Notes under the pieces: model-generated | Seen by the model: only the letters and a program-made list of their open reading frames with translations | Database searches by the model: none | What the model was told of the DNA's origin: nothing | Made by a program: the position numbers and the translations under genes | Virus record (IMG/VR): IMGVR_UViG_3300050821_004090 | Location: 1-35,628 of that record | Length of the DNA stretch: 35,628 nt | DNA from: a virus | Direction: 5' to 3' (one strand) | Shown: positions 30,579-35,628 of the stretch, piece after piece | Layout: every line of letters begins with the position of its first letter | Numbering within the stretch: position 1 is the stretch's first letter

Positions 30579-30896
30579 ATGACTGACGGAATCCAACCTC
30601 TCACTCCTGCCCAGACCGTCCAGCAAGAGCAGCAAGCGGCCCACGAAGCCTACATTCACCGTCTGCTTGTGGGCTTTGACCAGTTCATGAATACCGTCAC
30701 AGACGGTGACCCAGACGAGACGATCTCGAGCCGGGCTGCTCGAGCGGCAGAAAAGGGTAAGCCGTGGGGCGTAGCCATGAGCAAGTTTCTTGACGTGTTC
30801 CAAAAGGATCACGGCGCGAAAGCTCAGGCCGGTGATCTGGAACGGGCTGAAACGGTCGCCACGCTCGAAGAGGACTCAGGAGCGCTCAACAAGTGA
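30579..30896 (+). CDS. Phage protein with DETISSRAARAA segment
   Basis: The 105-residue protein is helical and charged. The central segment DPDETISSRAARAAEKGKPW and following VAMSKFLDVFQKDHG resemble proteins I have seen near phage lysis genes, of unknown function. The N-terminus is Gln/Thr-rich. It overlaps the next gene start by four bases (GTGA) and lies two bases after the previous stop. Confidence 0.68.
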   Translation: MTDGIQPLTPAQTVQQEQQAAHEAYIHRLLVGFDQFMNTVTDGDPDETISSRAARAAEKGKPWGVAMSKFLDVFQKDHGAKAQAGDLERAETVATLEEDSGALNK

Positions 30897-31528
30897 AAAC
30901 GCTTTTCTTGGCAGTGGCGACAATAGTAGTCGCTTCGGTTGGAGTCATGATCTGTTTGCGCCTTGGGGAGGCTAAGCAGGTCATGGCCCACGCCGACGCC
31001 CTGATCCTTCAAGAGCAGAAAGAATTTCATGACACGGCGCAGAACGTAAACGCCATTCTCTTGCAAGGTGGTCTAGCAGCGTACCAGGCTCAGATGGCAG
31101 CACGGGAGCAGCGGGCCTACTGGAATACGCTGGGCAAACAGTCTGAGCAGTTCCTTCTGGGCCTGCAATACAACATCAACGATCCAAAGGACGGCTTCCT
31201 GCCTAACTCCCGTCACGCCATCATGGCCCTCACGCTAGATGCGCATGATGAATTAACCGCCATGCAGGGCGCCACAGAGGCGGTACACTCCGCCACCGAC
31301 TCCCTAACTCTAGACTTTGACAGCCTGCACGCTCGAATCGACGATCCGCGCATAGACGAGATTCTTGGCAACCTGCAAAGCACGTCATTTGAGATTGCGG
31401 GCACAACCGCAGACGTTCACACCGAAATCCATAAGTTCGTCTTCCCGCCTCCGCGCAAGTGGTACGAAAAGTACATCTTGGACCCCTTGAAATTCGGGGC
31501 GAAGATGCTTACGGTTCCCCTAAGGTAG
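30893..31528 (+). CDS. Membrane-anchored coiled-coil protein
   Basis: The 211-residue protein (GTG start, coupled to the previous stop) has an N-terminal membrane segment (FLAVATIVVASVGVMICL, about residues 5-22). Long helices follow: ALILQEQKEFHDTAQNVNAI, LTLDAHDELTAMQGATEAVH and a coiled tail to about residue 185. A basic, Pro-containing end (PPPRKWYEKYILDPLKF) follows. This resembles phage or host methyl-accepting-like or spanin-like membrane rods but has no recognised domain. It is the last gene before the strong terminator at 31547. Confidence 0.7.
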   Translation: MKTLFLAVATIVVASVGVMICLRLGEAKQVMAHADALILQEQKEFHDTAQNVNAILLQGGLAAYQAQMAAREQRAYWNTLGKQSEQFLLGLQYNINDPKDGFLPNSRHAIMALTLDAHDELTAMQGATEAVHSATDSLTLDFDSLHARIDDPRIDEILGNLQSTSFEIAGTTADVHTEIHKFVFPPPRKWYEKYILDPLKFGAKMLTVPLR

Positions 31529-31540
31529 TTGAACCGACTG

Positions 31541-31729
31541 TCAGGAAGCCGCTCTTCGGGGCGGCTTTTTCTTTTTGCCCTTCTTCGGGCGTCCGCCCTT
31601 CTTACCCCAGAGCTTTGCTTTCCCCGGGTAGAGTTTCGCCGTTTTCCGCCCGCCTTTCTGGCCTTCATGCGTAGGGCAGATCAAGCGATCTCCATGGATG
31701 GGGCAGTAGACTACGGGGAATTTGGCCAC
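31541..31729 (-). CDS. Small basic Cys/His protein
   Basis: On the minus strand a GTG at 31729 opens a 62-residue frame. Its N-terminal half has C-x2-H-x5-C-x2-H (CPIHGDRLICPTH, from residue 9), a possible zinc site, and its C-terminal half is very rich in Lys, Gly and Arg. No clear ribosome-binding site is visible. It converges with the lysis cluster, and the terminator hairpin overlaps its 3' end. It may be a DNA-binding protein; chance coding is possible. Confidence 0.45.
   Translation of the reverse strand: MAKFPVVYCPIHGDRLICPTHEGQKGGRKTAKLYPGKAKLWGKKGGRPKKGKKKKPPRRAAS
31547..31575 (+). terminator. Strong terminator closing the late region
   Basis: AGCCGCTC (31547-31554), tetraloop TTCG (31555-31558) and GGGCGGCT (31559-31566) form an eight-pair stem with one T-G pair, then TTTTCTTTTT. 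The UUCG loop is exceptionally stable. It ends the transcription unit begun at element copy 8. Confidence 0.9.
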
Positions 31730-31917
31730 GCAATGGTTTTACGCGCATGGGTTGTGAGGAAACCTAGGCCTGCCTTTTCGCAATTCGTAAAATATATTTT
31801 CAGAAGTGGAAGAAAGTCTCTTGACGAACTCTCACAGTTAAGGCCTACTACTCAGACTTTGTTCTGAATTCGTAACATGCCGTCTTTCTTCTCCCCCCAG
31901 AAAAGAAAGAAATGGCT
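31730..31917. other. AT-rich intergenic stretch
   Basis: No convincing gene is visible. It holds an AT-rich palindrome AAAATATATTTT (near 31790-31801) and two direct copies of AATTCGTAA (31782-31790 and 31867-31875). These could be integrase or repressor arm sites, but the evidence is weak. Confidence 0.4.
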
Positions 31918-32070
31918 TCACTTAATCCGCCACGTTTGCGCTTCAATGGTGCGCAAGAGTATACGCAGGGCCGTGCGAATGATCGCAGCCATGTCGAGAC
32001 CGGTCAGTTTGTGCAGTTTCCGCAGGAGCTTCCGGTCGGCTTCGGACAACCTGATCGTCGTAGCCTTCAA
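31918..32070 (-). CDS. Ribbon-helix-helix (CopG/Arc-type) repressor
   Basis: A 50-residue frame runs on the minus strand from TTG 32070 to TGA 31918, too short to be noticed easily. The protein has the classic pattern: strand KATTIRLSE, helix ADRKLLRKLHKLTGL and helix DMAAIIRTALRILLRTIE. A TAA stop lies two codons upstream, so TTG must be the start; AAAGGA lies rather close to it. Such dimers bind short repeats in DNA, often as autorepressors or antitoxins. The upstream region holds a near-palindrome at 32136-32155. It probably belongs to the regulatory region of the adjacent recombinase. Confidence 0.7.
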   Translation of the reverse strand: MKATTIRLSEADRKLLRKLHKLTGLDMAAIIRTALRILLRTIEAQTWRIK

Positions 32071-32135
32071 CTTCCTTTAGATGAAGCACTTTGCGCTTTG
32101 GTTTCAACCCTCCCTGAAGGTTTGTATGCCGCCCG

Positions 32136-32155
32136 TATACCGCTACTAGCGTATG
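32136..32155. promoter_or_regulatory. Operator-like near-palindrome
   Basis: CGCTA-C-TAGCG (32141-32151) is a perfect inverted repeat, flanked by ATAC and GTAT arms. GTAT recurs at 32124, 32135 and 32151. It lies between the divergent repressor and recombinase genes and is a good candidate binding site for the ribbon-helix-helix protein. Confidence 0.45.
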
Positions 32156-32288
32156 TAGTTGCTTTCCACAAGGTAGGGGTACCATTATTGCGCCGCTCTC
32201 CCCCAAGAGCTGCTAGTCGTTTTTCAGGCCGATGCCCAGACCCACGGGCAGAGCGCCGAACGTATCAGTCGATCGAGGGGGCGATCTG

Positions 32289-33263
32289 ATGCGGACGGCG
32301 GCTCTGACACAACTCGACTTCCGCAGCGCCGCCGAAGCTTGGCTTGAAACAAGGCGACACCATCTCTCACCGCGCACCTTCCTCGACTACGGGAATTACA
32401 TCAAGACATTGAGCCTCTTCTTCCGCGAGATGCGATTGCCCGAAATCGATGGCGACCAGGTGCGAGCCTACCAACGCAGCCGCCGAGTTCGGTGCGGAGC
32501 AGGGATCATCAACAAAGAATGCGGCGTGCTGATGATGATGCGGGAACGCGTCGGCATGCCGCTTGCCGATTATCAGCGCCTCAAAGAGCCGAAGGATTAC
32601 GAGTCACCTGGACGAAGGCTTACACAAGAGGAAGAGATCAAGCTGGAAAAGGTGTTTCGCGCAGCTGCAGACGTGCCCAAATGGGCCGTGGCGGGATTGA
32701 CTTCGCTGCTTTCGATGAAGTCCGGATGCGGCCCGGGAGAAATTCGCTTCCTGCGATTGAAAGACTGCAACCTCAACCCGCCGCAGATCGAGATCCCAAG
32801 GAAGGGCGCCAAGAATCAGCGCCGGGAGCGCCTGGTCGCACTCAATGACAGCGCCGCATGGGCGCTCGAGAGGTTACTGGACCGCGCTCTCGACGTCTGC
32901 AATTGTGCACTTCCTGAACATTTTCTGATCCCATTCCGAAACCGCGATCGCACGTTCGATCCAACCCAGCCATGCAGCGAGGACGGCTGGCGCACTGCCT
33001 TGAATCAGCTCTTAGGCATGGCCGACGTCAAGGTCAGACCCTATGACTTCCGGCATCACGCGGTGTCTGTGGCCCTCTCGAACAGGAAAGTCACACGCGA
33101 AGGGGCAAAGGCCTACTTCGGCTGGATTTCGGAAAAGATGTTTCGGAGGTACGGACATCAGGAGCTCGCTGCCCTCCAAGTGGTAGCGGCGGCAATTGAC
33201 AAGAAGCCTGTGCAAATCTCGGAATACGATCCTCGCAAACGACTGAAACGAAAATCAACATAG
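32289..33263 (+). CDS. int: Tyrosine recombinase/integrase, Box I Arg replaced
   Basis: From ATG 32289, which has GAGGGGG upstream, the protein has 324 residues: an N-terminal core-binding SAM-like domain (AAEAWLETRRHHLSPRTFLD) and a C-terminal catalytic domain. Catalytic Arg II lies in YDFRHHAVS, with R255 and H256; a Trp takes the H/W position (FGWIS, W279) and the nucleophile is Tyr288 (RRYGH). The Box I motif normally reads G-x-R-x-G-E, but here SGCGPGE has Gly (codon GGC, 148) where Arg is expected. The His of H-x-x-R is Tyr, which many relatives tolerate. It may be impaired or a diverged member. An upstream ATG (32232) would add 19 residues. Confidence 0.82.
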   Translation: MRTAALTQLDFRSAAEAWLETRRHHLSPRTFLDYGNYIKTLSLFFREMRLPEIDGDQVRAYQRSRRVRCGAGIINKECGVLMMMRERVGMPLADYQRLKEPKDYESPGRRLTQEEEIKLEKVFRAAADVPKWAVAGLTSLLSMKSGCGPGEIRFLRLKDCNLNPPQIEIPRKGAKNQRRERLVALNDSAAWALERLLDRALDVCNCALPEHFLIPFRNRDRTFDPTQPCSEDGWRTALNQLLGMADVKVRPYDFRHHAVSVALSNRKVTREGAKAYFGWISEKMFRRYGHQELAALQVVAAAIDKKPVQISEYDPRKRLKRKST

Positions 33264-33278
33264 GTATCAAAATAGTTC

Positions 33279-33307
33279 TTGACACGTGTTAGCTAACGCG
33301 GTAATGT
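33279..33307 (+). promoter_or_regulatory. Promoter-operator of XRE-like gene
   Basis: TTGACA (33279-33284), a 17-base spacer and TAATGT (33302-33307) form a near-consensus promoter. A perfect ten-base palindrome GTTAGCTAAC (33288-33297) fills the spacer and is a likely repressor site. The GTG start codon at 33315 lies seven bases beyond the -10 element, so the message may be leaderless. Confidence 0.72.
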
Positions 33308-33314
33308 ACGCACT

Positions 33315-33542
33315 GTGAAGCGAATGACGCAGGACGATTTGATCAAAATGCTCAAGCGGGAACAGGGCAAAAAGAGCTTGCGTCAGTTTGCTGAAGAGAT
33401 TGGAATTTCCGCCCCGTACCTGTCCGACATTTACAAAGGTAGGCGGATGGGCGGCAAGAAGGTTCTCGATTACTTCGGGCTGGAAAAGACGACGACCGTC
33501 GTAACCGAGATCAGCATCAGCAAGTCTCAAGCAGCCGATTAA
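33315..33542 (+). CDS. XRE-family helix-turn-helix regulator
   Basis: The 75-residue protein is a small lambda-repressor-like domain: DDLIKMLKREQGKKSLRQFA, then EEIGISAPYLSDIYKGRRMG as helix-turn-helix, and VLDYFGLEKTTTVV. No dimerisation or cleavage domain follows, so it is closer to Cro than CI in size. ATG 33324 is an alternative start. Its promoter contains a palindrome that could be its own operator. It lies next to the recombinase and the tRNA att site, where phage regulators often lie. Confidence 0.8.
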   Translation: MKRMTQDDLIKMLKREQGKKSLRQFAEEIGISAPYLSDIYKGRRMGGKKVLDYFGLEKTTTVVTEISISKSQAAD

Positions 33543-33616
33543 CAATTTCCTAGGGGTGATGATGCAGTTCTAGTTCGATGCGGCACACACCTCGGATGCG
33601 CGATTTCAAAGGTCGC

Positions 33617-33662
33617 TTTTCTAATCCGAGGGTTGCAGGTTCGATTCCTGCCGCGCCTACCA
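33617..33662 (+). other. tRNA-Arg(TCT) 3' half: attachment site
   Basis: Bases 33618-33624 form the anticodon loop TTTCTAA (anticodon TCT at 33620-33622). TCCGA is the 3' anticodon strand. GCAGG-TTCGATT-CCTGC (33635-33651) is an intact T arm. CGCGCCT (33652-33658) is the 3' acceptor strand, followed by A and CCA. The 5' half is missing: no AGGCGCG lies at the right distance, and bases before the loop do not pair. This is the signature of a tyrosine-integrase attachment site, with crossover near the anticodon loop. Confidence 0.88.
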
Positions 33663-33684
33663 ACTAACTCCTTGACCCTGTTCA

Positions 33685-34868
33685 TCAATTGGTGTGTACA
33701 GCTTCACTCGAAGGTGCTGGCGGAACGTCACTATGCCCAAACCTATGACCGTCCTGCCTTGATTGCAGTTTGTTCATAGCGTCGGCAATGTCGGTCTGGG
33801 TCACGATTGCATACCTCTCGAACACGCTCCGTGTACGCCATCCACCGATCTTCTGTATGACGCCCTCGGCCACTCCAGCACGACGAAGATTCCTCGCTGC
33901 GGTCCGCCTCAGATCTGGAAAATCAATCCCTCATACTTGAGATCGTCCAAATCGCAAGCCTCGCATTTCTTGCCTGACACGGGTTGTGAGCAACGACAAC
34001 AGATCATCCTTCCGATTCCGGCTCGCACACAAGAGTTCCACCACGTCTTGCGAAAGTCCCGAACTGGCGTTCCATCCTCGCGGGTAAGAACGAAATCGTC
34101 AGGCCGTTTGCCCGCAACACATCGACTCAGCAATAGGTAAACGAGTTCAGTCATGGTGACCTCACGGCCATCTCTGTTTTTCGTCGTACCCGGTTCCAGA
34201 CGTAACGTCCTTGCAAGTAGGTCTACTTCCTTAACCCTCATGCGGAGGAGTTCACCTTTTCGCCAGCCGTAGGTTCGAGCAAGCTCTAGCAGCGTACGAA
34301 ACCATAACTCAGGGCAGTCATTGGCCAGTTTGGAATAGGCAGAGTCTTCGAGAAAGCCTTTCCGGATGTTGTCCTCCCGCAGCTTTGGAAAAACGGGCAT
34401 TCGGTAGACCTTTGGAGGGGTCATGCGTTGTGCCAGGTGATACATCCGTTTCAAGCACGCCAGTTCTCTGTTGATCGTGGCGTTCTCGGCCCCTTGCTGT
34501 TGCCTGGAGTCCACATAACGCGCAACCAAGTCGCTTGAGACCTCGACAGCCCGGAGGTTGCCAAAGAACGGCTCAAGATGAAGCCTCCAGCGTGCCTCAG
34601 CGTCCGGGAGTGACTTGCGACCATTGATCCGGTAGTCGCGCAAGAAATCCTGCGCTAGTTCATCGACTCGAATCCGCTCAGCCCGAGGACCACAGAAACT
34701 TCCCGTGATGATTTCTGCTAATCGCCGCTTCAAGAAGCCTCGTGCCTTGCTCTCATCTTTGGTGTGAGTGGTTTCCCGATAGGGTTTTCCGTTTCGGTAA
34801 TACTTGATCCACCAAACAGAACTACCTTTCTGGAGGTAAATACTGCCCGTTCCTCGTGGTCGTGACAT
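33685..34868 (-). pseudogene. Tyrosine integrase broken by a one-base frameshift
   Basis: The first frame (start ATG 34868, AAGGAG nearby) has an AP2/arm-type N-terminus, SAM-like domain and catalytic Arg in YGWRKGE. A C-x2-C and C-x2-C zinc-ribbon insert (ICCRCSQPVSGKKCEACD) precedes the H-x-x-R motif. The frame stops at 33909, but the missing end continues in the -1 frame: DLRRTAARNLRRAGVAEGV, GGWRTRSVFERYAIVT with Trp and nucleophile Tyr, to 33685. Restoring one base after CA at 33916 rebuilds F-H-D-L-R-R, about 394 residues in all. The lesion is exactly in the His codon. It faces the tRNA half, as element integrases normally do. A sequencing error or programmed shift is possible. Confidence 0.85.
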
Positions 34869-34886
34869 CTGTTCTCCTTTCGTTTC

Positions 34887-34905
34887 GGTCATAGTCTGGT
34901 CATAG
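34887..34905. promoter_or_regulatory. Direct repeats at the integrase promoter
   Basis: GGTCATAG occurs at 34887-34894 and again at 34898-34905, 11 bases apart, about one helical turn. On the minus strand a TTCGAC/TATGAC promoter with 17-base spacing overlaps these repeats just upstream of the integrase start. They may be regulator or arm sites. Confidence 0.45.
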
Positions 34906-34983
34906 CATGTGTCGAAACCAGCATGGATACTGGATTGTCCGAGGCGCAGCGGATATCGAAACCGCTGGTGTGTTATATGCTGA

Positions 34984-35027
34984 ACCGCTTGAGCATGTCA
35001 ACAGAAATTGCTATACCGCTTGAGCAT
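34984..35027 (+). promoter_or_regulatory. Promoter with two 13-base direct repeats
   Basis: ACCGCTTGAGCAT occurs at 34984-34996 and 35015-35027. TTGAGC (34989-34994) and TATACC (35012-35017) are spaced 17 bases, so one repeat covers the -35 and the other overlaps the -10 to start region. This is a plausible operator pair for the small gene at 35046. Confidence 0.5.
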
Positions 35028-35045
35028 TCTTTAGAATGTGGGCCT

Positions 35046-35198
35046 ATGACGAAGAAGAATCCCGCAGCGGTCGCGTTGGGAAGGCGCGGAGGAAAGAAGA
35101 GTGCCGAGGCTCGAATGGAGAAACTAACGCCCGAGCAGCGGTCTGAAATCGCAAGGAATGCGGCTAAAAGAAGATGGGAGAGGGAGGGCAAGAAGTGA
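35046..35198 (+). CDS. Small basic protein with LTPEQRSEIARxAA motif
   Basis: The 50-residue protein (ATG 35046) has MTKKNPAAVALGRRGGKKSA and then LTPEQRSEIARNAAKRRW, a combination found in many small bacterial and phage proteins of unknown, possibly nucleic-acid-related, function. Starts further left (34923) would run through the promoter and its direct repeats. No convincing Shine-Dalgarno site is seen. Confidence 0.65.
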   Translation: MTKKNPAAVALGRRGGKKSAEARMEKLTPEQRSEIARNAAKRRWEREGKK

Positions 35199-35628
35199 AA
35201 CTTTTTCGCCCAGGTTTAAGCTTCCGTCAAGCCGGGAGGCCTTCGATACTCGTGTGGGAGCCCGGACGAAGAATTTGAAAGTTTGAATCTATATTTCGGA
35301 GAGTATGGACCGATGGAGACGGTCTCTCCATTTTCCTCGCAAAAAACGGGGTTAGAACTGGTCACGGCCCGAGGTTAAAGCTTATCGCTCGGCGGGTGGC
35401 AGTTTCTATTAGGGTCCCATCTGCCCAAACGAAAAATATGAAATTTGAACCCTCCCCCCTTCATCGCAAGGGTGTACCCACCTTTTTCGGACGGGAGTCC
35501 CAAATATTTTATAGAAAAAATTGGGGACGGGAGCCGATGGTGCGGGAGGGTGAATGTGTCAGGTCCGCCATAGCAAGCGATGAGAAAATTTCGGTAGTGT
35601 CTTAATGGATTGTTGCTGATTCCACATG
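35199..35628. other. Flank without a supported gene
   Basis: No convincing coding frame is visible over 430 bases. A hairpin ATGGAGA (35313-35319) / TCTCCAT (35325-35331) followed by TTTT is a possible terminator for the 35046 gene. A TTTTATAGA at 35507-35515 resembles the late element but lacks its G and GTGTC. The stretch is probably host or island sequence outside the phage. Confidence 0.5.

Noticed and set aside
33586-33662. A complete tRNA-Arg gene
   Set aside because: The 5' acceptor strand, D arm and 5' anticodon strand are missing; only the 3' half can be folded.
35507-35515. TTTTATAGA resembling a ninth late element
   Set aside because: It lacks the leading G and the GTGTC tail, is in AT-rich sequence and no gene follows at the proper distance.
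1-35628. CRISPR arrays, insertion sequences, rRNA genes
   Set aside because: No regularly spaced repeats, transposase or rRNA sequence was seen.

Overview
This window looks like most of the right part of a short-tailed (podovirus-like) temperate phage, probably a prophage, followed by a recombinase/attachment region and a short flank. The host is most likely an Acidobacteriota bacterium. That is an inference from the moderately GC-rich, bacterial-type coding, the 'F/L-G-Q' signal-peptide endings and a fibronectin-III protein in the style common in that phylum; no rRNA or host housekeeping gene is present to prove it. The phage class is inferred from a complete head-packaging set (small and large terminase, about 820-residue portal, scaffold-like protein, major capsid protein, connector-like protein), spike and fibre genes, and a block of Gly/Ala-rich or coiled-coil ejection-like proteins, with no tape-measure, tail-tube or baseplate genes.

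Layout: 1-446, a possible divergent regulator leaving the left edge and a LuxR-type helix-turn-helix protein. 453-1121, a sigma-factor-like protein. 1127-4169, terminase unit. 4184-8896, small virion or unknown proteins and the portal. 8917-10553, scaffold-like protein and a 57-residue protein. 10677-12047, major capsid protein with its own leader and terminator. 12143-14574, unknowns with zinc ribbons and a connector-like protein. 14590-20331, exported-looking spike, a large tail protein and an fn3-like protein. 20347-24531, GNAT acetyltransferase plus ejection-like proteins. 24757-31528, GroES-like co-chaperonin, long fibre, fn3 protein, second LuxR-type HTH and a lysis/membrane-protein cluster, closed by a UUCG-loop terminator. 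31541-33662, minus-strand small genes including an unlisted ribbon-helix-helix repressor, a tyrosine recombinase, an XRE repressor and a tRNA-Arg(TCT) 3' half (attachment site). 33685-35628, a frameshifted second integrase, a small basic protein and flank.

The main unusual signal is a near-invariant 15-base element, GTTTTATARAGTGTC, present eight times and only at transcription-unit boundaries of the virion region (1113, 4169, 8902, 10554, 12128, 14575, 20331, 24698). In six copies a start codon follows at once, or after one base, with no clear Shine-Dalgarno site, which suggests leaderless mRNAs starting at a TATARA -10 element. In two copies (major capsid protein and GroES-like gene) it is followed instead by a structured leader and a conventional start. 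The sigma-like gene lies directly upstream of, and overlaps, copy 1. I propose that this sigma factor and the element form a dedicated late-gene regulon, comparable in logic to T4 late transcription but with a different sequence. A second theme is that at least five proteins encoded in the virion and lysis region carry Sec-type signal peptides, which is atypical for phage structural proteins.
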